From assembly GCA_902492275.1 (NCBI GenBank), contig CABUKW010000010.1, forward strand, positions 1-38,174: a DNA stretch of 38,174 nt. Direction: 5' to 3'. The notes under the pieces are model-generated. The model ran no database searches. It had not been told where the DNA came from and saw nothing but the letters and a program-made list of their open reading frames with translations. This stretch comes from an uncultured Peptococcaceae bacterium. GTDB lineage: Bacteria > Bacillota > Peptococcia > Peptococcales > Peptococcaceae. Below are positions 15,979 through 23,356 of the stretch, one piece after another (within the stretch, counting starts at the first letter, position 1; each line of letters begins with the position of its first letter). The position numbers and the translations under genes were made by a program.

Positions 15979-16809
15979 ATGAAAAAATTTAACAAAGCTT
16001 TGGTTGCCGGTGTAATGGCTGCCAGCATGGTTCTGTTTGCAGGTTGCGGCAACGGTGGGAACGACGCCAATCAGGAGGCCGATGTTGACGCAAATGCTGG
16101 CGGTGATGAAGCAGTTGTATTGCAAGTAGGTACAAACGCTGCCTTTGAACCATTTGAATATATGGACGAAGATGGTCAGACTCCAATCGGCTTTGATATT
16201 GACTTAATCAACGCCATTGCTGCTGACCAGGGTATGACGGTAGAAATTCAGAATCTGGAATTTGACGGCTTGACCATGGCTGTGCAGAATGGTCAGTTGG
16301 ATGCCGCTATCGCTGGCATTTCTGTAACACCTGACAGAATGGAACAGGTTGATTTTACCGATACCTATTATGATGCAGGCTTAAACATTGCAGTGGCTGC
16401 CGATAATACCGACATCAACAGCGAAGAAGACTTGGCTGGCAAAATTGTAGCTGCCCAGCAGGGTACCACTGGCGCTGACAAATGTGAAGAATTGCAGGAA
16501 GCTGGCATTGTTTCTGAAGTGAAAATTCTGCCGGATATCAATATTTGTATGCTGGAACTGGCCAACGGCTCTATTGACGCTGTCATTATGGACATTCCTG
16601 TCAACAACAAATATGTAGAGTTGCATCCAGAAGAAGCTAGAATTGCCGCTGAATTTGCTGTTCCAGAAGGGGAAGAAGAACAGTTTGCCATCGCTGTTGC
16701 CAAAGACAATACCGAATTGCTGGAAAAACTAAATGCCGGTTTACAGAATGTAAAAGAAAACGGTACCTATGATGAACTGTTTGACAAATACTTTGGTACT
16801 GCTGAATAA
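15979..16809 (+). CDS. Polar amino acid ABC transporter, substrate-binding lipoprotein
   Basis: A 276-residue family 3 solute-binding protein. The N-terminus is a lipoprotein signal peptide with lipobox LFAGC (Cys23), followed by an acidic Gly/Asn-rich linker, so the mature protein is anchored to the outer face of the cytoplasmic membrane. The binding fold shows FEPFEYMDEDG, PIGFDIDLINAIA, WLDAAIAGIS-like QLDAAIAGISVTPDRMEQVDF, and the hinge segment LAGKIVAAQQGTTG. Family members bind Gln, Arg, His or Cys; the ligand here cannot be fixed by eye. It is the first gene of an ABC import locus whose membrane and ATPase genes follow after a terminator. Confidence 0.92.
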   Translation: MKKFNKALVAGVMAASMVLFAGCGNGGNDANQEADVDANAGGDEAVVLQVGTNAAFEPFEYMDEDGQTPIGFDIDLINAIAADQGMTVEIQNLEFDGLTMAVQNGQLDAAIAGISVTPDRMEQVDFTDTYYDAGLNIAVAADNTDINSEEDLAGKIVAAQQGTTGADKCEELQEAGIVSEVKILPDINICMLELANGSIDAVIMDIPVNNKYVELHPEEARIAAEFAVPEGEEEQFAIAVAKDNTELLEKLNAGLQNVKENGTYDELFDKYFGTAE

Positions 16810-16848
16810 TCTATACAAAAATTGTTTATACGCTAAAAAAGAAACAGC

Positions 16849-16898
16849 AAGTCGCGCTATACTGAGCAACCGCCAAGTATAGCGCGACTTTTTTTATT
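16849..16898 (+). terminator. Terminator after the binding-protein gene
   Basis: A 15-bp perfect stem AAGTCGCGCTATACT/AGTATAGCGCGACTT (16849-16863 with 16876-16890) followed by seven T. It separates the binding-protein gene from the permease gene. Confidence 0.93.
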
Positions 16899-16915
16899 TT
16901 TCTAACCGGAATTTG

Positions 16916-16945
16916 TTGCCAGAAGCCTGCCGAATGGGGTATAAT
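16916..16945 (+). promoter_or_regulatory. Promoter of the permease-ATPase genes
   Basis: TTGCCA (16916-16921), 18 bases, TATAAT (16940-16945), directly behind the terminator. It provides separate transcription of the permease and ATPase genes. Confidence 0.65.
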
Positions 16946-16984
16946 AATAAAAGATTTTGCATGAAAAAGGGAGTGCATAAGGGA

Positions 16985-17668
16985 ATGAATAATTTTTGGC
17001 ATCATTTTTGGGCGTTAATGCCCAAATTGTGGTTTGGTGCTACCATTACAATTAAAATCACCGCCATTGCAGTTTGTCTTGGTATGATTATCGGCATGGT
17101 GATGGCGTTATGCAAGTTGAGTAAAGCGTGGCCGTTAAAGATTATCTCGAACGTGTATATTGAGTGTTTGCGGGGCACGCCGTTATATGTGCAGATTTTG
17201 CTGTTTCACTACGGGATGCCGCAAGTCATCCGTTCTTTTACCGGACAGCAATTTTATTTTGATGTGATGACAACGGCTATTGTGGTTTGCAGCTTAAACA
17301 GCGGCGCTTATATTGCCGAAATCTTCCGTTCTGGTATTCAGTCCATTGACAGAGGTCAGATGGAGGCGGCCCGTTCGTTGGGGATGTCCCATAGTAAGGC
17401 TATGCAGTATATTATTCTGCCCCAGGCGGTAAAACGGGTTATTCCGCCTTTATGTAATGAATTTATCGTGTTGTTAAAAGATACCTCGCTGCTGGCTGTC
17501 ATCGGCGTAACGGAAATTATGAAAACAGGGCAGCTATATACCAGCAAATATATGGTGCCGTTCCCAACTTACATTGGCGTTGCCTGTGTATATTTGGTAC
17601 TGACCTTCACCATTTCCCGTGTGGTCAGCTATATTGAGAAAAAGTGGCATATGAGCGGCAGCAATTAA
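16985..17668 (+). CDS. Polar amino acid ABC transporter, permease
   Basis: A 227-residue inner membrane permease of the His/Glu/Gln/Arg/opine type. It has about five transmembrane helices, the RGTPLYVQILLFHYGMP motif and the ATPase-contacting EAA loop (EAARSLGMSHSKAMQYIILPQA). Such permeases work as dimers. GGGAG sits 12 bases before the ATG at 16985; an in-frame ATG at 16961 without a ribosome site would add 8 residues, so the exact start is not certain. The ATPase gene begins 12 bases after the stop. Confidence 0.92.
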   Translation: MNNFWHHFWALMPKLWFGATITIKITAIAVCLGMIIGMVMALCKLSKAWPLKIISNVYIECLRGTPLYVQILLFHYGMPQVIRSFTGQQFYFDVMTTAIVVCSLNSGAYIAEIFRSGIQSIDRGQMEAARSLGMSHSKAMQYIILPQAVKRVIPPLCNEFIVLLKDTSLLAVIGVTEIMKTGQLYTSKYMVPFPTYIGVACVYLVLTFTISRVVSYIEKKWHMSGSN

Positions 17669-17680
17669 GGAGGGTCAGCC

Positions 17681-18403
17681 ATGATTGAAGTAAAAGATTT
17701 ACATAAAAGTTATGGAAAGCTGGATGTGCTACAGGGCATTACCGAAACCATTCAGGACCAGGAGGTTGTCTGTGTCATTGGGCCTTCCGGTTCGGGCAAA
17801 AGTACCTTTCTCCGTTGTTTGAATTTATTAGAAACGCCAACTTCCGGCACCATTCTCATCAATGGGTTAGAGATTACCGATCCCAAAAACGATGTCAATA
17901 AAATTCGTGAAAATCTGGGGATGGTGTTTCAGCGGTTTAATCTGTTTCCCCATATGAATGTATTGGATAATATTACATTGGCACCCGTAAAAGTAAAGGG
18001 CATGACCAAAGAGCAGGCCGAAAAAAAAGCCATGGAATTGTTGAAGAAGGTTGGCTTGGTGGATAAAGCTCACGTGTATCCCGATAATTTATCGGGCGGG
18101 CAGCAGCAGCGTGTCGCCATTGCCCGTGCGCTGGCCATGCAGCCGGCCATTATGCTGTTCGACGAGCCCACATCAGCGCTGGATCCGGAAATGGTCGGGG
18201 AAGTATTGAACGTTATCCGCGATTTAGCGCGGGAAGGGATGACCATGGTCATTGTGACCCATGAAATGGGCTTTGCCCGCGAAGTGGCAGATCGAGTATT
18301 ATTTATTGACGGCGGCAAGGTCTTGGAGCAGGGCACGCCGCAGGAATTGTTTCAAAATCCGCAGCAGGAGCGGACAAAAAATTTCCTGGCAAAAGTGTTG
18401 TAA
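17681..18403 (+). CDS. Polar amino acid ABC transporter, ATPase (GlnQ type)
   Basis: A 240-residue ATP-binding subunit that powers import through the permease encoded just upstream. Walker A is GPSGSGKST, the Q-loop MVFQRFNLFPH, the signature LSGGQQQRVAIARALA, Walker B IMLFDEPTSALDPE, and the switch His is in VTHEMGFA. The length and the order of motifs match GlnQ/HisP-type subunits. Arg in FQRF replaces the more common Gln or His. The ribosome site AAGGAGG overlaps the end of the permease gene. A terminator follows. Confidence 0.94.
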   Translation: MIEVKDLHKSYGKLDVLQGITETIQDQEVVCVIGPSGSGKSTFLRCLNLLETPTSGTILINGLEITDPKNDVNKIRENLGMVFQRFNLFPHMNVLDNITLAPVKVKGMTKEQAEKKAMELLKKVGLVDKAHVYPDNLSGGQQQRVAIARALAMQPAIMLFDEPTSALDPEMVGEVLNVIRDLAREGMTMVIVTHEMGFAREVADRVLFIDGGKVLEQGTPQELFQNPQQERTKNFLAKVL

Positions 18404-18413
18404 AAAGTTTTAT

Positions 18414-18453
18414 AAAAAGGCTATCGTAAAATTTTATGCGATAGCCTTTTTAT
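18414..18453 (+). terminator. Terminator of the amino acid transporter genes
   Basis: A 13-bp stem AAAAAGGCTATCG/CGATAGCCTTTTT with a 12-base loop, 11 bases beyond the ATPase stop codon. It is nearly symmetrical. Confidence 0.9.
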
Positions 18454-18580
18454 TAGTGTTTTGAAATGAATTATAAGTAAATAAAGGCTTACTTATATAC
18501 ATAATGCGGAAATGAGTTTTTAAAATAAAAACAAGACAATATGTGAAACAAAAAATAATAAAATGAACAAAAATATTTTT

Positions 18581-18628
18581 CGTAAATTTACGACAAGTAT
18601 TGACAATTTCACGACAAAGGATTATGAT
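18581..18628 (+). promoter_or_regulatory. Promoter and putative operator of the metal ATPase operon
   Basis: TTGACA (18600-18605), 17 bases, TATGAT (18623-18628) form a strong promoter 80 bases before the DUF6110 gene. A 12-bp palindrome CGTAAATTTACG (18581-18592) lies just upstream. TTTACGACAA (18587-18596) is repeated as TTCACGACAA (18608-18617), 21 bases or two helical turns later, bracketing the -35 box. These look like operator half-sites for a repressor that is not encoded in this window. Confidence 0.7.
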
Positions 18629-18708
18629 TAAGTCAGTCAATGTGAATGAAACAGTTTTATTTTCCCATTGATCATTACGATATATGCATCCAGGAAGGGG
18701 AATGTACG

Positions 18709-18963
18709 ATGAATTGTTTAGAATGCTTGAAGAAAAACCAGAAGTTAGTATGCTATGTAGGAGGCTTGGCCACTGCCTTTATCGGTAAAAAATTACTGGG
18801 CAGCAGTACAGTGCGCAGCGCTTGTGTATCCACACTGGCCAAAGGCATGACCCTGCAAAAAGAAGTAGAAAGCTACGTACAGAATATCAAAGACGAAGCA
18901 CAGGATTTGTGCTTCGATGCGGCTGCAGAAGCTGCCGCTTCTGAAGAGAAGGATGCTGAATGA
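18709..18963 (+). CDS. DUF6110 family small protein
   Basis: An 84-residue protein with Cys-rich start (MNCLECLKKNQ), a short hydrophobic glycine-containing helix (YVGGLATAFIGKKLL), the SSTVRSACVSTLAKGM segment, and an acidic Ala-rich helix at the end. It resembles DUF6110 proteins, which lie directly in front of metal P-type ATPases in clostridia and relatives; their function is unknown. A role as a metal-handling or assembly partner is inferred from translational coupling: its stop TGA overlaps the ATPase start (ATGA). The start follows AGGAAGGGG; a longer frame from 18646 is not supported. Confidence 0.8.
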   Translation: MNCLECLKKNQKLVCYVGGLATAFIGKKLLGSSTVRSACVSTLAKGMTLQKEVESYVQNIKDEAQDLCFDAAAEAAASEEKDAE

Positions 18964-21092
18964 GATACAGCATTGTTTATGACAAGCCAGGTCGCTTGCG
19001 GCTGCGCTGCGGGATGTATGCTTTCAGCGAACAGCAGGGGTTTGGCTTAGCAGCGTTATTGCGGGAAAATCCGGCTGTACTGTCAGTCGAAGTGACGTAC
19101 CGCAATGGCGGTATGCTGATTTATTATCAGCCAGGTAGCAAAGCTGCGGTATTAGAACAGATTGACGCGATCAAAAAGGCCGATCTGCCAGAGCTGGAAG
19201 CCCAGGAACACGATTTGAGCAATAAGCTGGACACCGATTTTCAGATGAATTTGGTGAAAGTGACAGGCGCCCATTTTGCCAGAAAGCTATTTTTGCCTCC
19301 TTTGCTGCGTAATGGCTGGACCATTTTGCGTGCGGTACGGTATATTGCCAAAGGGTTGAAAGCTCTGTGGCATGGTCATTTGAATGTGGATGTGCTGGAT
19401 GCCGCTTCCATCAGCGCGGCGTTGGCTCAAAAATCCTGTTCGACAGCCGGCTCCATTATGTTCCTGCTCTCCATTTCGTCCTTGTTGGAAGAATACACCT
19501 GCCAGCGCACCCACAATGCTTTGGCGCGTAGCCTATCCATTCATGTGGATCAGGTATGGCGTGTAGATGGTGAGAGCGAAACCTTAGTGCCAATGTCAGA
19601 AATTAAAGTAAATGATGTCATTCGCATTCGTTCCGGCAATATGATTCCTGTCGATGGTACAGTCTGCGATGGAGAAGCCATGGTGAACGAAGCCTCCATG
19701 ACCGGTGAATCGCTGGCGGTTGCCAAACGGCCCGAATCCAGTGTTTATGCCGGCACTGTGGTAGAAGAAGGTTCTATTGCTATGCGGGTAACAGCGCTGT
19801 CAGGAGAAAGCCGCATCGCCCAAATTATGGATTTGATTGATAATTCGGAAGCGTTGAAAGCGGGCGTGCAGAGCAAAGCGGAACATTTAGCCGACGCCAT
19901 TGTGCCCTATAGCTTTTTGGGCGCATTGGCAGTGTTTGCCTTTACCCGTAATTGGACAAAGGCTCTGTCGGTGTTGATGGTGGATTATTCCTGCGCCATT
20001 AAGTTATCCACTCCGATTTCTGTTATTTCAGCCATGAAAGAAGCGTCCGACCATGGCATTCTGATTAAAGGCGGTAAATATTTTGAAATTTTTGCCGAAG
20101 CCGACACTATTGTGTTTGATAAAACCGGCACCTTAACAGAAGCCAGTCCAAAAGTGGACAAGGTCATTCCGTTCGGCAAATACAGCAGTGAAGAAATTCT
20201 GAAAATTGCGGCTTGTCTGGAAGAACATTTTCCACATAGCGTGGCGCGGGCCATTGTCAACCATGCCAAAGAAGAGGGCGTTGTTCATGCCGAAGAACAT
20301 GCTGAGGTGGAATATGTGGTGGCTCATGGCATATCTTCTCGTCTGCATGGGAAACGCTGCTTAATCGGCAGCTATCACTTTATTGCCGATGATGAAAAAA
20401 TCCGCATTACGCAAAAACAGCAGGAAGAAATTGCAGCCCAATCCAACGGCAGCTCCGTCATTTATCTGGCTATTGGCCGCAGCTTGGCAGGCGTGCTGTT
20501 AATTAACGACCCGCCTCGCCCCGAAGCGGCAGAGGTGGTTGGGCAGTTGCAGGCAGAAGGGATTCACAAGGTCTACATGCTCACTGGCGACAGTGAAAAT
20601 GCAGCCCGTGCTGTTGCCGACAAGCTGGGAATTACGTCTTATAAAGCGCAAGTGCTGCCGGAGGACAAAGCCAATGTGGTAGAATCGCTGAAGTTCCTGA
20701 ATCATAAGCTGATTATGGTAGGCGACGGCATTAACGATTCGCCGGCATTAGCTGCTGCCGATGTTTCTGTCGCAATGCAGGATTCGTCCGATTTGGCCAG
20801 AGAAGTGGCAGATATTACTTTACTGCAGAATGATTTGCATGATTTGGTCTTTTTGCGCCGTTTAAGCAAGCAGATGCTACAGCGGATTAAGAGTAACTAT
20901 CGCTTCATCTTGAGTTTTAACACTTGTTTATTACTCAGCGGTCTGGCAGGTTTGATTACGCCGTCAGTATCAGCTTATTTGCACAATTTTTCAACCATGC
21001 TGATTAGCGCGGCAAGTATGCGGCCCTGCTTACCGGAGAAATCCGAGGATACTATGACGGCGAAGGAAGTGCGTGTGTATGAAGAAGCATAA
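18960..21092 (+). CDS. Heavy-metal-type P-type ATPase without a CPx motif
   Basis: A 710-residue P1B-like metal-transporting ATPase. The N-terminal 70 residues resemble a degenerate heavy-metal-associated fold (YDKPGRLRLRCG) without a CxxC pair. The actuator TGES is in MTGESLAV, the phosphorylation site is Asp387 in DKTGTLTEA, then MLTGDSENAA and VGDGINDSPALAAADVSVAM follow. In the helix that normally carries CPC, SPC or CPH, this protein has YSCAIKLSTP (Ser344-Cys345), so no proline. The last helix carries LHNFSTMLISAASM. The ion is therefore uncertain; Mn, Zn or another transition metal are the usual guesses. It is coupled to DUF6110 and overlapped at its end by a small frame. Confidence 0.88.
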   Translation: MRYSIVYDKPGRLRLRCGMYAFSEQQGFGLAALLRENPAVLSVEVTYRNGGMLIYYQPGSKAAVLEQIDAIKKADLPELEAQEHDLSNKLDTDFQMNLVKVTGAHFARKLFLPPLLRNGWTILRAVRYIAKGLKALWHGHLNVDVLDAASISAALAQKSCSTAGSIMFLLSISSLLEEYTCQRTHNALARSLSIHVDQVWRVDGESETLVPMSEIKVNDVIRIRSGNMIPVDGTVCDGEAMVNEASMTGESLAVAKRPESSVYAGTVVEEGSIAMRVTALSGESRIAQIMDLIDNSEALKAGVQSKAEHLADAIVPYSFLGALAVFAFTRNWTKALSVLMVDYSCAIKLSTPISVISAMKEASDHGILIKGGKYFEIFAEADTIVFDKTGTLTEASPKVDKVIPFGKYSSEEILKIAACLEEHFPHSVARAIVNHAKEEGVVHAEEHAEVEYVVAHGISSRLHGKRCLIGSYHFIADDEKIRITQKQQEEIAAQSNGSSVIYLAIGRSLAGVLLINDPPRPEAAEVVGQLQAEGIHKVYMLTGDSENAARAVADKLGITSYKAQVLPEDKANVVESLKFLNHKLIMVGDGINDSPALAAADVSVAMQDSSDLAREVADITLLQNDLHDLVFLRRLSKQMLQRIKSNYRFILSFNTCLLLSGLAGLITPSVSAYLHNFSTMLISAASMRPCLPEKSEDTMTAKEVRVYEEA

Positions 21093-21159
21093 ATTTTGGG
21101 CTTATGCAGCATTTTTTTGTATGCTGATGTCCATTTATACAGGCAAGAAGCATAAATAA
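21079..21159 (+). CDS. Possible 26-residue single-helix membrane peptide
   Basis: A 27-codon frame overlaps the last 14 bases of the ATPase gene. AAGGAAG lies 9 bases before its ATG, inside the ATPase coding region. The peptide has a central hydrophobic stretch (FWAYAAFFCMLMSIYTG) flanked on both sides by KKHK, a pattern expected for a small single-pass membrane protein. It ends 4 bases before a terminator. Its position as third gene of a metal-transport operon suggests a small regulator or subunit of the pump, which is inference. Confidence 0.55.
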   Translation: MKKHKFWAYAAFFCMLMSIYTGKKHK

Positions 21160-21162
21160 ACA

Positions 21163-21203
21163 GAAGAACTATTGTGGGGAAGCCTGCAATAGTTCTTTTT
21201 TTG
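21163..21203 (+). terminator. Terminator of the metal ATPase operon
   Basis: A 10-bp stem AGAACTATTG/CAATAGTTCT (21165-21174 with 21187-21196) followed by a run of T. An overlapping alternative hairpin CCTGCAA/TTGCAGG is also possible. Confidence 0.88.
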
Positions 21204-21252
21204 CAGGCAATTCTATTGCGATGCTGATATAGTTGTACAGATGACGCAAAAG

Positions 21253-21306
21253 AAAAGCACCAGTGAGGGGCAGCGGTTCCGGCACTACCTTTCACTGGTG
21301 TTTTTC
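21253..21306. terminator. Second hairpin with T runs on both strands
   Basis: CACCAGTGA/TCACTGGTG arms enclose a 24-base loop, with TTTTT on the plus side and a CTTTTCTTTT tail on the minus side. It follows the ATPase-operon terminator by 50 bases. It may be a back-up terminator or end an unseen minus-strand RNA. Confidence 0.55.
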
Positions 21307-21733
21307 GTTGCAAAGTTAAGTGAATCCCTAAGAGTCACTGCATGTGGTGCGCAATACAAATCCACGCTGAATAAATTTATACTGCGATGTGTTACAAAGA
21401 CTGCTAGTTATCGAAAAGGTAATCATGGCTTTGAGGTGTAAGCCCGTCAGATCTGCTTTTCTCGCTCCTACTATGGAGAAAAACTGCTATCGCTTATAGC
21501 TTTACTAGATAGTCGTCACTGACATCTTGATTATGTTTATATATTACTATATAAGTTAGCTAGTGTCAATATAAAAAAGAATAGAGTTATCATAAAGGGA
21601 ATTTTTACAAAGTATCATGAATATTTTTCAAAAGTTTCTGCACCACAAGAAAAAATAGCGTAAAATAAAAACGAATTTGTTATTTGCAATGTAATTGTTG
21701 GAAAAGTGCTTTACCGTAGATTTTGCAAAATAC
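21307..21733. other. Intergenic region before sigV
   Basis: About 430 bases without a supported gene. A 66-codon frame at 21241-21441 runs through the preceding terminator hairpin and has no ribosome site, so it is not called. The second half is AT-rich and may hold the upstream part of the sigma factor promoter. Confidence 0.55.
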
Positions 21734-21759
21734 TGAAACTTTTTTTGCGGAAAAGCAAT
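21734..21759 (+). promoter_or_regulatory. Possible ECF-type promoter before sigV
   Basis: TGAAAC (21734-21739), a 16-base spacer with a T run, and CAAT (21756-21759). The -35 matches that of many ECF sigma factors and would allow autoregulation. The -10 does not match the usual CGTC, so this is tentative. Confidence 0.35.
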
Positions 21760-21793
21760 CTAACCTAGTGCAGCTGCAAAGGAGGAACCCAAC

Positions 21794-22282
21794 ATGAAGC
21801 AAGAAAAAGAGGCCTTGATTGAGCAACAATTCATTGCCGATTATAAAAAACTATACCGGCTGGCTTATAGCTATGTGCATAACGAAAACGACGCGCTGGA
21901 TATTGTGCAGGAGAGCGCCTATAAGGCTATCAAAAACAGCAGCTCTTTAAAAAATGTTCAGTATGCGGGCACGTGGATTTATCGTATTGTCATTAACGAA
22001 TCCATTCAGTTTTTGCGCAAGCAGAAACAACAGACCGTTCCGCTCTATGAAGTGGACGGTGAAGCGGAAGACACTTATACCGATTTGGATTTGCGCCGGG
22101 CGTTAGAGCAATTAGAGCCTTTGGATAAAACGGTGATTGTATTGAGATTTTTTGAAGGCTTACAGCTAAATCAAATTGCCCAGATGCTGGACGAAAATTT
22201 GAATACGGTGAAAAGCAGATTGTATCGGTCATTGAAGAAACTAAAATTATCTTTGGCAGACGAAGGAGCGGATTGTATATGA
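21794..22282 (+). CDS. sigV: ECF sigma factor, SigV-like
   Basis: A 162-residue extracytoplasmic-function sigma factor with regions 2 and 4 only. Region 2 shows YRLAYSYVHNENDALDIVQESAYKAI and WIYRIVINESIQFLRK. Region 4 has LEPLDKTVIVLRFFEGLQLNQIAQML with the helix-turn-helix continuing as NTVKSRLYRSLKKLK. It directs RNA polymerase to a small stress regulon when released by its membrane anti-sigma factor. The next gene is an RsiV-type anti-sigma factor overlapping by four bases (ATGA), so the two are translationally coupled. The assignment to SigV rests mostly on that partner. A strong AAAGGAGG precedes the start. Confidence 0.87.
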   Translation: MKQEKEALIEQQFIADYKKLYRLAYSYVHNENDALDIVQESAYKAIKNSSSLKNVQYAGTWIYRIVINESIQFLRKQKQQTVPLYEVDGEAEDTYTDLDLRRALEQLEPLDKTVIVLRFFEGLQLNQIAQMLDENLNTVKSRLYRSLKKLKLSLADEGADCI

Positions 22283-23154
22283 ATAGACAGGAGCAGATGG
22301 ATATGCTGAAACAAGAATATTATCAGGTAGAAGTGCCTGAGCAAGCCCTTGCCGCAGTACAGACCGGCATTCAGAAAGCCAAACAGGAAAAACGGCGCAG
22401 TGTGCAGTGGAAACGCTGGGGCAAGCTGGCGGCAACAGCGGCAGTAGTAACCGTGGTAGCGCTGCCCAATCTCAGCCCCCAGGTGGCGATGGCCGTGGCC
22501 GATGTGCCAGTTTTCAATAAGATCGTGCAGATTGTTACGTTTGACCGTTATCAGCAAAAGGCCGATAGCGGCAACTATGAAGCCAACGTGCAGACGCCGG
22601 AATTGACAGCCCAGGGCGATGCGCAGCTTCAGAGCAGCGTGGGCCAAATCAATGCAGAGGTGCAGGCCTATGCACAGCAGATGATTGCCCAATTTCAGAA
22701 AGAGATGGAACAGCAGGGCGGCGTGTATGGCTTAGATGTGCAGTACAATGTCGTGACTGATACGGAAAACTGGTTCACGCTGCAGATTACCACGCTGGAA
22801 ATAATGGCCAGCGGCGCCCAGTCGGTGCAGTATTATAATCTGGATAAAACCACCGGACAATATGTGAAGCTGTCCGACCTGTTTGCGCCAAACGCCGACT
22901 ACATTGCCGCCATCAGCGACGATATCAAGTCGCAGATGAAAGCCCGCATGGCAGAGGACGAAAATCAAATCTATTTTGTGGATACCGATATGCCGGAAGA
23001 CGATTTTCAGCAAATCGCCGCCGACCAGAGCTTTTATGTAAATCAGCAAGGCCAGCTGGTTATCACTTTTAACGAATACGAGATAGCGCCCGGCTATATG
23101 GGCTGCCCCCAGTTTGTCATTGATGATGGCGTGATAGCAGCGTTGCGGGAGTAG
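22279..23154 (+). CDS. rsiV: RsiV-type anti-sigma factor (DUF3298)
   Basis: A 291-residue single-pass membrane protein. The cytoplasmic N-terminus (about 1-50) would hold the sigma factor. A transmembrane helix follows (TAAVVTVVALPNLSPQVAMA), then VPVFNKIVQIVTFDRYQ and an extracellular domain with the DUF3298 end (FYVNQQGQLVITFNEYEIAP, then GYMG). The layout and the end segment match Bacillus RsiV, which binds lysozyme and is then cut by signal peptidase and a site-2 protease to free SigV. An AxA-like site (VAMA) after the helix would fit the signal peptidase step. The lysozyme ligand is inferred from the family. No oatA-like gene is next to it. Confidence 0.85.
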   Translation: MNRQEQMDMLKQEYYQVEVPEQALAAVQTGIQKAKQEKRRSVQWKRWGKLAATAAVVTVVALPNLSPQVAMAVADVPVFNKIVQIVTFDRYQQKADSGNYEANVQTPELTAQGDAQLQSSVGQINAEVQAYAQQMIAQFQKEMEQQGGVYGLDVQYNVVTDTENWFTLQITTLEIMASGAQSVQYYNLDKTTGQYVKLSDLFAPNADYIAAISDDIKSQMKARMAEDENQIYFVDTDMPEDDFQQIAADQSFYVNQQGQLVITFNEYEIAPGYMGCPQFVIDDGVIAALRE

Positions 23155-23215
23155 TTATGAGCCTAACTGCAGGATAGAGAGAAATAGAATCCATATCATA
23201 TTACACGTAAATGTC

Positions 23216-23249
23216 AAAAGCCGAAGGTCTGCACACCTTCGGCTTTTTT
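23216..23249 (+). terminator. Terminator of the sigV-rsiV operon
   Basis: A 13-bp stem AAAAGCCGAAGGT/ACCTTCGGCTTTT with a 6-base loop and a T run, 62 bases past the rsiV stop. It is symmetrical enough to serve the convergent minus-strand gene too. Confidence 0.92.
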
Positions 23250-23356
23250 CGGGGGACATCTATACGATAAAATTTGATGGAACATACCAAATAATAGGAT
23301 ATAGGAACGGTTCTGATACAGAACAATGAGTTTTTAATGGTAAAGTTACAAGCGAC

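Noticed and set aside
21241..21441. A 66-codon plus-strand frame after the metal ATPase operon
   Set aside because: It runs through a terminator hairpin, has no ribosome site, and the peptide resembles nothing I know.
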